41,022 nt of DNA from CAYJFK01 sp964369475 (GCA_964369475.1 CAYJFK010000014.1:1-41022), one strand, 5' to 3'. Counted from the first letter of the stretch, positions 22,351-31,144 are shown. Numbers and translations: made by a program. The notes: generated by a model from the sequence alone, not told the origin.

Positions 22351-23973
22351 TTATAGGGTGTGTATTTTGTATTTTCCTGTTACGGGGTTTTTGTTTATGT
22401 AGTCTATGTAGATTATTTCGCCTGTGCTAAGGCGGGCGGCGCTTCGTTTTGTGCCGCTTTGGCGGCGGCTTTCTTTTGGGAGGGCATTGTCTATCTCGGC
22501 GAGCAGTTTTCTCATGCCGCCCTTGTTAAGGCAGGTCGGCAACTTGCCGGAGGAATTTGTGCTAAGCCACTGCCTTGTCATAATGTCGCTTGCCTCATCA
22601 TAGCCTAAGATGCTGCCGAAATAATCAAGCACACGGCTTGTATACTCGTTTAAAGGCTCGCCCTGTGTCGCTCTTTGGCTTGTGCCAAAGTCTAAAAACA
22701 GATCAAAGGGGGAGCGCCCCACCGAGAGCGCCGCCTTGACAATATCGGTAAACCTGCCCGAGTTGTAGAGTCGTTCCAGTGCATCCTCCACCAAGTTTAG
22801 CTTTTCGAGGTCGGACTTTGACATATATGGTGTCTCTATTACCTCATAAGGGGGAGTGTTTTTAAACTCTCCGACATAGCGTTCTTTTAGCGGTGTACCG
22901 TGGAGCAGTTTTAAAAATCCGAGTTGGAGCATGTGAGGGGACAGGCTGAATAGGCGATTAAAGCCCTCTCTAAAGCTCTCCCATGTTTCGAGCGGAAGCC
23001 CTGCGATAAGATCCATATGGACGTGCACACGGCCTGCCTTTATAATCTTGTCCATATCTCTAAAAACCCTGTCGAGATCTGTTTTGCGGTCGATTGCCTC
23101 GAGGGTTTTATCGTGAAAACTCTGTATGCCGACCTCAATTTGGAACAGACCGTGCGGAGCTGTCGTTAGTATTTCGATTAGCTCGTCGCTCATTATGTCG
23201 CCTGCCATTTCGAAGTGGTAGCATAGGCCGCTGTATGTCCTGTTCTTTTCCGCTATATAGCGCATTATCTCGCAGGCCCTTTTGTCGTGACAGTTAAATG
23301 TGCGGTCGACAAATTTTATTGTCTGTGTGCCGCAAGCAGAAAGCAGGTCGATATGCCGCTTTACGCTATCCATGTCGAAAAAACGCACTCCGCCAAGTCT
23401 GCCCGATAGGCAGTAGGCGCATCTGTACGGGCATCCTCTGCTCGTTTCGATATAGACTATGCGACCCTTTAGTGCGGAAAAATACTGCTCGGTGTAAGGG
23501 GAGAGCGGCTCGTCTTTGCCTGTGTATGGCGGCGATATATGCTCTTTTGTGCAAAGTCCGACTATTTCCTTTAAATTCTGTAAAGAGCCACCTTTAAGGC
23601 TCTCGATTAAACGAACTATCGGCACTTCCCCCTCGCCGCTAATAATATAGTCGACCTCGGGAAAGTTTTTAAAAATCTCCTCCACTCGGTAGCTCACTTC
23701 AGGGCCACCAAGGAGGATTTTAGCACTTGGGCATAGCTCTTTTATCTTGGGTAGAATCTCTCTTATATATGTAATGTTCCATATATAAGAGGAAAAGGCT
23801 ATAACATCGGCTCTATGAGAGGCTATTTGCTCTATTAAAGGGTCGGGGGCGCCGTTTATTGTTGCCTCTATCACCTCTGTTTCGGCAAGGTTGCCTATCG
23901 CCGATTTTAGGTACCACAAGGAGAGAGAGGAGTGGATATATTTCGAATGTATTCCTACAAGTAAAACCTTCAT
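22351..23973 (-). CDS. B12-binding-domain radical SAM protein (DUF4080 type)
   Basis: A 540-residue protein. The N-terminal 130 residues have the Rossmann-like B12-binding fold (VLLVGIHSKYIHSSL, then AKILLGGPEVS). The radical SAM domain carries the cluster motif RGCPYRCAYC near residues 178-190 (CX3CX2C) and a SPASM-free C-terminal extension that matches the DUF4080 group. Such proteins use a 4Fe-4S cluster and S-adenosylmethionine, but the substrate of this group is unknown to me. The ATG at 23973 has GGAGG 5 nt upstream. It lies 30 bp after the OFA-type transporter gene, same strand, so the two may be cotranscribed. Confidence 0.88.
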   Translation of the reverse strand: MKVLLVGIHSKYIHSSLSLWYLKSAIGNLAETEVIEATINGAPDPLIEQIASHRADVIAFSSYIWNITYIREILPKIKELCPSAKILLGGPEVSYRVEEIFKNFPEVDYIISGEGEVPIVRLIESLKGGSLQNLKEIVGLCTKEHISPPYTGKDEPLSPYTEQYFSALKGRIVYIETSRGCPYRCAYCLSGRLGGVRFFDMDSVKRHIDLLSACGTQTIKFVDRTFNCHDKRACEIMRYIAEKNRTYSGLCYHFEMAGDIMSDELIEILTTAPHGLFQIEVGIQSFHDKTLEAIDRKTDLDRVFRDMDKIIKAGRVHVHMDLIAGLPLETWESFREGFNRLFSLSPHMLQLGFLKLLHGTPLKERYVGEFKNTPPYEVIETPYMSKSDLEKLNLVEDALERLYNSGRFTDIVKAALSVGRSPFDLFLDFGTSQRATQGEPLNEYTSRVLDYFGSILGYDEASDIMTRQWLSTNSSGKLPTCLNKGGMRKLLAEIDNALPKESRRQSGTKRSAARLSTGEIIYIDYINKNPVTGKYKIHTL

Positions 23974-24003
23974 TTATTCCTCCGAGCGTTTAAAATGCAT
24001 GTC

Positions 24004-25281
24004 CTATACACTCTGGGGAACTTCGGCAGATATCTTTGCCTGCGCCTTGCGTGAGGAGGAATCTGCCATTAAAAGTAGCACCATTATTACGACAGAACCG
24101 ACAGCATAACCTGCCCATGCCACATTGTAGCTGCCTACCGTGTCGTAGACAAATGCCGAGAAGGGCATACCCATCGACATGCCTGCCATGTAGAAGGGGG
24201 TACATCTGCCTATAATTGCGGCATACTCTAAGTCGCCGAAGAAATGGCTGACAAGAACAGGCATAGATACCGTTTGGATTGCATTTGCAAGGCCGAATAT
24301 TACCGAAAATGCAACTACCATAAATGTACCTGCACCTGCCATAAATAGCAGTATTTCGGATATGATTAAAACACCGCATATGTATAGTGTGCCGACCTTT
24401 ACGCCTGCTTTGTCGTATATCATGCCGAGCAATATCTTACCACCTATTAGCACCGCCATCATAAGCGAAAACATAGAAGCGGCATATGCCGAGTCGTAGC
24501 CGATGTCGGTTAGGTAGGATACGATGTGTTGCTGTGTGCCCATGCCTATAAAGCCTGTCATCATAAAGGCTATGCAGAAATACCAATATGCCGGAGTGCG
24601 CACAGCTTCGTTTTTTGTAAGACCCCATTTTGCCTTTGTCTGTGACTGGGCATTTTCTGCGCCGAGCGCTTTAAGCCCCATGTCTTCAGGGCGTGCTTTT
24701 ACAAGGAATAAAATTGTGGGAATTGTTACGGCAAGAAATATTATACCGAGCGTTCTGTATCCTGCCTGCCATCCCATGCTTTCTATAATGCCATTTGTTA
24801 TGGGTACCATTATTGTTGCGGCAATGCCCGAGCCTGTGTAGGCAATGCCTGTCGCTATGCCCTTTTTGTCCATAAACCAACGTGATAGCAAAAGTGCTAC
24901 CGGTATGCCGTTTAGGAAGCCGAGCAGAAGTCCATTCATTACGGCTATTGCGTAAAAATGCCATAGCTGTGAGGCTATCGAGTAGAGCATTAGAGCACTT
25001 GCGCCTGCTGCACTACCGACAAACATTAGAAGTTTAAAGGGATACTTTTGGAAAAAGCTACCTACAACGGGTGCCATAAACATTGTAGCGACCGCCGAGA
25101 AGGTCGTGTATAGCGAAAATTCAGCACGAGATACTCCGAGAGCTTCCGATACGGGGATTACAAAAACACCTACACAGTTAGAGGCAATTCCCGTGCCTGC
25201 TCCTGTTATAAGCATACAACATAGTACGATTATCCAACCGTAAAATATCTTTCCGCCCTTTGGCGCTTTAGTTTGGTTCAT
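24004..25281 (-). CDS. OFA-type MFS transporter (oxalate/formate antiporter-like)
   Basis: A 425-residue MFS protein with about 12 membrane segments. The opening KIFYGWIIVLCCML, the early GIASNCVGVF helix and the R-A-E-F-S-L segment are typical of the OFA/monocarboxylate group. Transported substrate is unknown; oxalate is not implied. I chose ATG 25281 (MNQTKAPKGG) since GGGAGGG lies 5 nt upstream; an in-frame extension has no such site. A weak TTATTG-17-TATAAC promoter (25298-25326) precedes it. It is divergent from the ArsR-type gene, which makes it a possible target of that regulator. Confidence 0.88.
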   Translation of the reverse strand: MNQTKAPKGGKIFYGWIIVLCCMLITGAGTGIASNCVGVFVIPVSEALGVSRAEFSLYTTFSAVATMFMAPVVGSFFQKYPFKLLMFVGSAAGASALMLYSIASQLWHFYAIAVMNGLLLGFLNGIPVALLLSRWFMDKKGIATGIAYTGSGIAATIMVPITNGIIESMGWQAGYRTLGIIFLAVTIPTILFLVKARPEDMGLKALGAENAQSQTKAKWGLTKNEAVRTPAYWYFCIAFMMTGFIGMGTQQHIVSYLTDIGYDSAYAASMFSLMMAVLIGGKILLGMIYDKAGVKVGTLYICGVLIISEILLFMAGAGTFMVVAFSVIFGLANAIQTVSMPVLVSHFFGDLEYAAIIGRCTPFYMAGMSMGMPFSAFVYDTVGSYNVAWAGYAVGSVVIMVLLLMADSSSRKAQAKISAEVPQSV

Positions 25282-25385
25282 ATTGACCCTCCCGAATGTT
25301 ATAATATAGTCACCGATAAACAATAACACATTTACACAAAAAATGCAACGAAAAAACAAAAAAAGTTACAGAAAATAAACAACTG

Positions 25386-25414
25386 TTGACAACGGGAGGG
25401 AATAGGTGTATACT
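25386..25414 (+). promoter_or_regulatory. Promoter of the ArsR-type gene
   Basis: TTGACA (25386-25391), 17-bp spacer, TATACT (25409-25414): near consensus. The ATG lies 80 nt downstream. Confidence 0.75.
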
Positions 25415-25418
25415 ATTC

Positions 25419-25442
25419 TCAAACAAAAAAATGTTTATTTGA
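25419..25442. promoter_or_regulatory. Possible ArsR-family operator
   Basis: An imperfect 24-bp dyad, TCAAA (25419-25423) with TTTGA (25438-25442) and further inner matches, 9 of 12 pairs. It begins 5 bp after the -10 box, as expected for an autoregulated ArsR-type repressor. Confidence 0.45.
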
Positions 25443-25493
25443 CAAGGCGGAGGAATACTCTGCATTTTTTGTGGAATAACAGAGAGGATAAAA

Positions 25494-25844
25494 ATGGAGT
25501 TTGGCAGCGAAAAAATAGCAAAAATATTTAAAGCGGTGGACGATGAAACGAGGGTAGAGATAATAAAACTACTTAAAACGGGCAAAAAATGTGCTTATCA
25601 TTTGTCGGACGGCCTTGGCATTTCGCAAGGGAAATTATCATATCATATGAAAATTCTATGCGAGAGCGGTTTGGTTAAATGTGTTTACTGTGGCAAGTGG
25701 TCTGTATACGCACTAAACGAAGAAGGCGCAGAGTGCGCTCTTTCTGCTTTGCAGGATCTACTTAAAACAAGAGAGCCATGCAAGGGGGAGCCCTGCTACG
25801 ACATATTGCTTGAAGTAGAGGCGATAATGGGCAAGGGCATATAG
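25494..25844 (+). CDS. ArsR-family transcriptional regulator
   Basis: A 116-residue winged-helix protein. The helices DDETRVEIIKLLKTGKKC, AYHLSDGLGISQGKLSYHMKIL and the wing GLVKCVYCGKWSVYAL follow the ArsR pattern. Where classic arsenic sensors have ELCVCDL, this one has KKCAYHL, with only one Cys; further Cys occur in the wing (VYC) and in a C-terminal CKGEPC. Whether it senses metal is therefore open. GAGAGG precedes the ATG. It is followed 50 bp later by the DUF2156 gene and faces the OFA transporter gene. Confidence 0.88.
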   Translation: MEFGSEKIAKIFKAVDDETRVEIIKLLKTGKKCAYHLSDGLGISQGKLSYHMKILCESGLVKCVYCGKWSVYALNEEGAECALSALQDLLKTREPCKGEPCYDILLEVEAIMGKGI

Positions 25845-25894
25845 AGTTACTTCCCTTTCGGTCGAAGGTTAAATAAATTAAAAGAGGTATTATT

Positions 25895-26803
25895 TTGAAT
25901 TTTACAGATATAAAACTCGAGCATAAAGAAATTATAGAAAAATATTTTAAAGCGGCAAACCTCGGCATTTCCGAGCACTGTTTTACAAGTATATACATGT
26001 GGCAGGAATACTATTTAACGCAGTTTTACGAGGACGGCGAGTTTTTGTACATTAAAAGCGAGTCTGTGTCGGATCATGTGACATACTACATGTGCCCTGT
26101 CGGAAAAGGTGATGTTTCGGTTGCTTTAAATAAGCTTTTTGATAAGTTTGGAGATGATATATATATTATCTCTATAACAGACGAGATGAAGGAGCGATTA
26201 GAGGCTGAAATGCCACGATGTCTTGAGTTTGAAGAATCACGTAGTTCTGCCGACTATGTTCATTTAACAGAGAGGCTTATCACGCTATCTGGAAAAAAGC
26301 TTCATTCTAAGCGCAACTTTGTAAATAGATTTATTGCGGAGCATGGCGACAACATGCGATTCGAGCTTATAACGAGCGAAAACAAGCACAAGGCATGGGA
26401 GTTTCACGGAAAGTGGCACAAGGAGTCGGCAAACGAGGCTGAAGATATTTCGCTTATAGCCGAAACGCTATCTGTGCGTAAACTGCTCGACAACTACGAA
26501 GCGCTCGGCGCAATAGGCGGTCTTTTGTTTGTCGGAGATGAGGTGGTAGGCTATACCATTGCCACAAAGTCGACGGAGGATCTCGCCGTTATTCATATTG
26601 AAAAGTGCGATGTTAGCTATGCGGGAGTTTATCAGATGATAAACAACTGCTCGGCAAAGATGCTTGCAGATGTTAAGTATATCAACAGAGAGGACGACAT
26701 CGGCATAGAGGGGCTTCGCAAGGCAAAGATGTCTTATCGTCCTGATATTCTCCGCATGAAATATATTGCTAAAAAGGCAAAGATAGAGAGCGATTTGGTT
26801 TAG
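25895..26803 (+). CDS. DUF2156 / LPG-synthase C-terminal-like acyltransferase-fold protein
   Basis: A 302-residue soluble protein with two tandem GNAT-like halves, matching the DUF2156 family (PF09924 type). The segments LGISEHCFTSIYMWQEYY near 25, SGKKLHSKRNFVNRF near 130 and DIGIEGLRKAKMSYRPD near 270 are usual in it. The fold is related to the aminoacyl-transferring domain of lysyl-phosphatidylglycerol synthase, but the stand-alone clostridial proteins have no proven reaction. The start is TTG 25895, with AGAGG 7-8 nt upstream. It probably shares an mRNA with the ArsR-type gene. Confidence 0.82.
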   Translation: MNFTDIKLEHKEIIEKYFKAANLGISEHCFTSIYMWQEYYLTQFYEDGEFLYIKSESVSDHVTYYMCPVGKGDVSVALNKLFDKFGDDIYIISITDEMKERLEAEMPRCLEFEESRSSADYVHLTERLITLSGKKLHSKRNFVNRFIAEHGDNMRFELITSENKHKAWEFHGKWHKESANEAEDISLIAETLSVRKLLDNYEALGAIGGLLFVGDEVVGYTIATKSTEDLAVIHIEKCDVSYAGVYQMINNCSAKMLADVKYINREDDIGIEGLRKAKMSYRPDILRMKYIAKKAKIESDLV

Positions 26804-26814
26804 TGTTTTATGGG

Positions 26815-26836
26815 GCAACGGCGCTATTGTCGTTGC
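26815..26836 (+). terminator. Weak hairpin after the DUF2156 gene
   Basis: Arms GCAACG (26815-26820) and CGTTGC (26831-26836) with a T-containing tail; a second small stem, GGGCC/GGCCC (26858-26875), follows. Either could end transcription before the next gene. Confidence 0.45.
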
Positions 26837-27023
26837 TCTTGGTTTTGCGGCTAGAATGGGCCTTTGGAGTGGCCCAAGAAAAAATACCCGTTTATACGAA
26901 TTGCTTCCTGTATAGTAATACTACATGAAATGTAGCCAATAGCGTACAATAGAAGCGAAGTTATATCTACCGCTCTTGAGAGATAGATGTCGAGCAAGAC
27001 TTAACAAAATTTAAGGAGTTTTT

Positions 27024-28238
27024 ATGAACAACAACTTTAAAGGCAGGGCATTTGCAATACTATTCGGTCAGGCCATTTCGGTGCTGACAAGCTCGGTTAT
27101 GCAAATGGCAATTGTGTGGCATCTAACACTGTCGACAGGATCTGCTGTTACACTGACAATAGCTACGCTTTCAGGCTACATGCCGCAGGCCTTTTTGGGT
27201 TCTTTTGTAGGGCCTATAATAGATAGAAACTCCAAGAAAAAAATACTTATTTTCTCGGATCTTGCAATAGGAATTATAAGCCTTGCCCTTGCAATGCTTG
27301 CCTTTGCAGACAATATGCCGATAACGGCAATACTGGTTGTGCTTGCACTGCGCTCTGTCTGTAACTCCTTTCATGAGCCTGCTACACAGGCGCTGACCCC
27401 ACTGATAGTGCCCGAGGACTACATATTAAAATACGCAGGCTATTCGCAAGCATTTTTATATGTCAGCCAACTGTTAAGCCCCGGTGTTGCCATAATAATG
27501 TACAACTATTTTCACCTTGGGACCATTATGGCCTTTGACACAATAGGCGCAGTTTTTGCCGTTGCCATTTTGCTTTTGCTAAAACTGCCGCAAGAGGTGT
27601 TCCCCGAAAAGATCGGCGAAAAGCCAAACATGAAGCGTGAGTTTAAAGAGGGGCTCGATGTGCTGAAAAATCAAAAAGGAGCTATACCGTTAATTATTGT
27701 CGGCGCTCTTTATTGTGCTATATATTCGCCGATCGGAAGTCTTTATCCTCATTTGTCTATAACATATTTTGGTGCAACGACAACACAATCGGGGCTTGTT
27801 GAAATGTTTTTGTCGGTAGGCGCGCTCATAGGTTCGTTTATTTTGGGCAGATTTGCCGAGAAGATACCAAAGGTCGGCGGTATAGCAGGCTCGATTTTTA
27901 TATACGGTGTTATTGCCTTTAGCATTGGACTATTGCCGCCAAACGGCTATGCCGTTTTCTTTGTGCTCTCCTTTGTTCTGGGGCTATCCATTCCGTTTTT
28001 CTACGGCATCAACCGTGCGGTATTCCAACTTGCCATACCGCAGGAGTATTTGGGTCGTGCATTTGCCGTTGTTCACAGCACAAGAAGGTTTGGTATGCCT
28101 GTCGGATTGATATTCGGTAGTGTCTTTGCTGATAGCACGGGAATTAACTATATGTTTATAATCGGAGGGGCTCTTGCTATGGTGCTTGGACTTGTTGTTC
28201 TTAGGATTCCATCTATGCGAGAATTTAAAAAGCTATAA
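27024..28238 (+). CDS. MFS efflux transporter (macrolide-efflux MefA-like group)
   Basis: A 404-residue protein with about 12 membrane segments. The beginning (FAILFGQAISVLTSSVMQMAIVW), the DRNSKKKILIFSDL loop near residue 70 and the HEPATQALTPLIVP segment near 116 match the MFS_3 group of exporters such as MefA. Drug export is only inferred from the family; no resistance is proven. GGAG precedes ATG 27024. The 220-bp region upstream has two small hairpins and a dyad-like GTATAGTAATACTAC near 26912, which might be an operator. It is an isolated gene. Confidence 0.85.
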   Translation: MNNNFKGRAFAILFGQAISVLTSSVMQMAIVWHLTLSTGSAVTLTIATLSGYMPQAFLGSFVGPIIDRNSKKKILIFSDLAIGIISLALAMLAFADNMPITAILVVLALRSVCNSFHEPATQALTPLIVPEDYILKYAGYSQAFLYVSQLLSPGVAIIMYNYFHLGTIMAFDTIGAVFAVAILLLLKLPQEVFPEKIGEKPNMKREFKEGLDVLKNQKGAIPLIIVGALYCAIYSPIGSLYPHLSITYFGATTTQSGLVEMFLSVGALIGSFILGRFAEKIPKVGGIAGSIFIYGVIAFSIGLLPPNGYAVFFVLSFVLGLSIPFFYGINRAVFQLAIPQEYLGRAFAVVHSTRRFGMPVGLIFGSVFADSTGINYMFIIGGALAMVLGLVVLRIPSMREFKKL

Positions 28239-28249
28239 CACAAAAAAGC

Positions 28250-28278
28250 TTGACATATTAATGACATTGTGCTATATT
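28250..28278 (+). promoter_or_regulatory. Promoter of the feo operon
   Basis: TTGACA (28250-28255), 17-bp spacer, TATATT (28273-28278). It overlaps the region just after the MFS stop codon. Confidence 0.75.
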
Positions 28279-28285
28279 TTATATG

Positions 28286-28303
28286 AGTTAGTTCGGGATA
28301 ACT
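28286..28303. promoter_or_regulatory. Possible iron-regulator operator before feoA
   Basis: Arms AGTTA (28286-28290) and TAACT (28299-28303) lie at the expected transcription start. The position suits a DtxR/IdeR-like repressor site; the sequence match is only partial. Confidence 0.4.
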
Positions 28304-28335
28304 GAAAAATGCATTTAATTCATGAGGTGAAAATT

Positions 28336-28551
28336 TTGAAAACACTTGTACAGGCAGAGCTTGGCAAAGAGTATGTAATTACGGCAATCGAAACGCACGA
28401 CAGCGAACTGGAGTCTTTCTTGTTTACGCTCGGTTGCTATGTCGGAGAGATAGTAACTGTCGTTTCGCATGTTTCGGGAAATTATGTAATCGTTGTTAAA
28501 GATGCAAGATACAGCATCGACAAGGAACTCGCCTCGGCTATAATTTTATAA
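28336..28551 (+). CDS. feoA: Ferrous iron transport protein FeoA
   Basis: A 71-residue SH3-like protein. The pattern fits FeoA: an opening L(x)ELG(K), an LGCYVGE turn near 40, and VIVVKDARYSIDKELASAIIL at the end. FeoA binds FeoB and is needed for ferrous iron uptake. I chose TTG 28336, because GAGGTG lies 8 nt upstream. The in-frame ATG at 28309 has no ribosome binding site, and starting there would add residues before the conserved N-terminus. It is the first gene of feoA-feoB-Cys-rich protein. Confidence 0.92.
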   Translation: MKTLVQAELGKEYVITAIETHDSELESFLFTLGCYVGEIVTVVSHVSGNYVIVVKDARYSIDKELASAIIL

Positions 28552-28584
28552 TTAGTTAGCCGAAGGTGTTTTTTTGAATGCAAG

Positions 28585-28598
28585 TTAGCTTAAACTAA
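28585..28598. promoter_or_regulatory. DtxR-box-like palindrome between feoA and feoB
   Basis: TTAGCTTAAACTAA is palindromic at 12 of 14 positions and resembles the TTAG...CTAA core of DtxR/IdeR operators. It could allow separate iron control of feoB. Confidence 0.4.
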
Positions 28599-28668
28599 TA
28601 TTGATGCATTTATTAGGAGTTGTATTAAATTTACATATAACTGCCACAAAAAGTACGGAGGGAAAACT

Positions 28669-30678
28669 ATGAGAATTGCACTTGCCGGAAACCCCAATAG
28701 CGGCAAGACCACTCTATTTAATGCCATAACAGGCAGAATAGAGAAGGTCGGAAACTGGGCGGGCGTTACCATTGAAAAGAAGGAGGGCGACGTTAAAGGC
28801 GCATTGACGTCAGGCCAAGCTATCAGAGCGGTCGATCTGCCCGGAGCATATTCGATGTCGCCATTTACATCGGAGGAAAACGTTACTACCGATATTGTTA
28901 AGGGAGAAGGGCTCGACGCTATTATCAACATTGTTGATGCAACAAACCTAAGTCGTTCGCTATTCTTCACAACACAGCTATTAGAGCTTGGAATTCCTGT
29001 TGTAGTCGCACTTAACAAGAGCGATGTTAACAAGAAAAAGAACACGCTGATAGACAATAAAAAGCTATCTGAAATGCTTGGATGCCCTGTTATCAGCACA
29101 TCGGCTACTCAGGCGCAAGATAACGGTCTAACAGAGCTTATGAGCGCAGTTATTGCTGTTAAGGGTGCAGGTCAAGTTGCCCCATACAGCGCAGGCAATG
29201 TTAACATGTCGGTCGAGGCAGAGGTAGTTGCCGCTGATAAAAAGCGTTACGAGTTTGTAAACTCGGTCGTTGCAAATGTCGAGAACAGAGCTGTTAAGAG
29301 TAGCAGTCAAAACAGTCAGGACGCAATTGACAAAATTGTGGCGGATAAGCTACTCGGAATTCCGATCTTTGCCGCTGTTATGTATGTTGTCTTTGCAATC
29401 TCGCAGACATATGTCGGCCCATGGATTGCAGGTTACTTAGAAGTTCTAATAGGCTTTATCTACGACGGTGCGGCCGCTGCTTTGGGCGAGTCTGTATCGC
29501 CAATTCTCGGAGCTATCTTGCTCGACGGTATCATTGGCGGTGTAGGTGCTGTTTTAGGCTTCCTACCGCTAATCATGGTAATGTTCTTCCTACTTGCACT
29601 GCTTGAGGACTGTGGATACATGGCACGTGTTGCCGTTGTTATGGACAGATACCTAAAGGCTGTCGGCCTTTCGGGTAAGTCGATAATTCCCATGGTAATC
29701 GGCACAGGTTGTGGAATACCGGCTGTTATGGCTACAAGAACAATTAAAAACGAGCGCCAAAGAAGAACAACAGCTATGCTTGCACCCTTTATGCCTTGCG
29801 GCGCAAAGATTCCTGTTATTGCACTTTTTGCAGGTGTTTTCTTTGCAGGCGCATCGTGGGTTAGCACACTAATGTACTTTATGGGCATTGCAGTTATTGT
29901 TTTAGGCGCATTTATCATTCAGAGAATCACAGGCGAGAAGAACGCACGTTCTTTCTTTATAATGGAACTTCCCGAATACCACATGCCAAGCCTTTGGAGA
30001 GCAACACTTTCCATGTTAGACCGTGGTAAGGAGTTTATTATCAAGGCTTCTACAATTATCCTTCTTTGTAACACAGCGGTTCAGATCATGCAGACATTCG
30101 ACATGAGCCTAAGCGTAGTTGCAGAGGGCATGGAGCACACAAGTATTCTTGCAACAATAGCAAGCCCATTTGCATTTATTCTTATTCCTCTTGGTTTTGG
30201 CGTTTGGCAGCTTGCCGCCGCTGCAATCACAGGCTTTATTGCTAAGGAAAATGTTGTTGGAACACTTGCAGTTGTTTACTCGATTACTTCCTTTATCGAC
30301 ACAGACGCACTAGAGCTAATGGGCGGCGGGGCAGAGGTTGCAGCTGTTATGGGCATCACACCTGTTGTGGCTCTTGCATACCTAATATTCAACCTATTTA
30401 CACCTCCTTGCTTTGCTTGTATCGGCGCTATGAATGCCGAAATGGAGAGCGCTAAGTGGGTTTGGTCGGGTGTGGCTCTTCAGTTTGGTACAGGATATGT
30501 TCTTGCATTCTTTGTATACCAAATCGGCACACTTATGACAACAGGCGGCCTTGGAGTAGGCTTCATCCCCGGCTTAGTGGCTGTCGTTGCAATGATCGGC
30601 TATGTTGTTCACCTTATGATCAAGGGAGACAAGAAGGCCGCTGCTAAGATAAACACAAAGGCAAAGGTTACAGCATAG
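28669..30678 (+). CDS. feoB: Ferrous iron transporter FeoB
   Basis: A 669-residue inner-membrane Fe(II) permease with an N-terminal GTPase. G1 is GNPNSGKTT (residues 7-15), G3 DLPGAY near 57, G4 NKSD near 120 where many FeoB proteins have NMMD, and G5 STSA near 144. The helical GDI-like region follows, then two Gate-type membrane halves (about residues 225-650) with the invariant Cys and TGCGIPA segment. Length is normal for clostridia. The ATG has GGAGGG 6 nt upstream. It is the main iron importer of the operon; the 54-residue Cys-rich gene follows after 82 bp. Confidence 0.97.
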   Translation: MRIALAGNPNSGKTTLFNAITGRIEKVGNWAGVTIEKKEGDVKGALTSGQAIRAVDLPGAYSMSPFTSEENVTTDIVKGEGLDAIINIVDATNLSRSLFFTTQLLELGIPVVVALNKSDVNKKKNTLIDNKKLSEMLGCPVISTSATQAQDNGLTELMSAVIAVKGAGQVAPYSAGNVNMSVEAEVVAADKKRYEFVNSVVANVENRAVKSSSQNSQDAIDKIVADKLLGIPIFAAVMYVVFAISQTYVGPWIAGYLEVLIGFIYDGAAAALGESVSPILGAILLDGIIGGVGAVLGFLPLIMVMFFLLALLEDCGYMARVAVVMDRYLKAVGLSGKSIIPMVIGTGCGIPAVMATRTIKNERQRRTTAMLAPFMPCGAKIPVIALFAGVFFAGASWVSTLMYFMGIAVIVLGAFIIQRITGEKNARSFFIMELPEYHMPSLWRATLSMLDRGKEFIIKASTIILLCNTAVQIMQTFDMSLSVVAEGMEHTSILATIASPFAFILIPLGFGVWQLAAAAITGFIAKENVVGTLAVVYSITSFIDTDALELMGGGAEVAAVMGITPVVALAYLIFNLFTPPCFACIGAMNAEMESAKWVWSGVALQFGTGYVLAFFVYQIGTLMTTGGLGVGFIPGLVAVVAMIGYVVHLMIKGDKKAAAKINTKAKVTA

Positions 30679-30760
30679 TATAATTCGAGTTTCCTACCGA
30701 GATAATCGGTTTATATGTCGCTTTTTGCGACCTTGCAACACTGAGTAACGGAGGTATGTT

Positions 30761-30925
30761 ATGGGAGATGTTATTGTTAGTTTAATTTTAGTTGCCATTA
30801 TTGGGTCTGTTAGCTACTACATTTACGACCAAAAGAAAAAGGGAGTTAAGTGCATTGGCTGTTCCCATGGCAAAGATTGCGCAAGTGGCAAAGGCGGCTG
30901 CTCCGGTTGCAGTGGCGAGGAATAA
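30761..30925 (+). CDS. FeoB-associated Cys-rich membrane protein
   Basis: A 54-residue protein encoded right after feoB. A single membrane helix (about residues 4-22) is followed by the basic stretch DQKKKGVK and a tail with CIGC, DC, GGC and SGC, five or six cysteines in all. This is the FeoB-associated Cys-rich family (PF12669), thought to help iron transfer at FeoB. The ATG at 30761 has GGAGG at the right distance. Two small stems (ACCGA/TCGGT 30696-30710 and GTCGC/GCGAC 30717-30731) lie between it and feoB. Confidence 0.9.
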   Translation: MGDVIVSLILVAIIGSVSYYIYDQKKKGVKCIGCSHGKDCASGKGGCSGCSGEE

Positions 30926-30953
30926 GGCGCAAGGGTAAGACAAGATAAGATTT

Positions 30954-30982
30954 GGGGAGATGAGATTTTTCTCATCTCCTCT
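30954..30982 (+). terminator. Duplicated hairpin, left flank of repeat copy 3
   Basis: A 29-bp hairpin sequence (GGAGATGAG ... CTCATCTCC) that recurs identically at 31145-31173. It is 28 bp after the end of the Cys-rich gene and would be the feo operon terminator stem; its natural T-rich tail is now beyond the repeat. Confidence 0.8.
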
Positions 30983-31144
30983 CAGGCTGGAGAAAAACCC
31001 AAAATCAAGCCCCTTCGGAAGGTGGGGGAGCGGCGAGGGGGCACCATCAGGGTGCCCTCTGGCGTTAAATTCCCGCCCCGAGGGCGTTAAAATCAGCTTG
31101 ACTGATTTTTTCAGCTTGGAGAAAACACTTTTTCTCCAAGCTGA
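30982..31144 (+). repeat. 163-bp palindrome-ended repeat, copy 3
   Basis: TCAG at 30982 to CTGA ending at 31144. It differs from copies 1 and 2 at a few bases. Where copies 1 and 2 have AAATCAGC/GCTGATTT, this copy has AAATCAG/CTGATTT with a changed loop, so a stem is kept. Flanked by duplicated 29-bp hairpins. Non-coding. Confidence 0.88.

Noticed and set aside
28309..28335. ATG start for feoA at 28309
   Set aside because: No ribosome binding site; TTG 28336 has GAGGTG upstream and gives the usual FeoA N-terminus.
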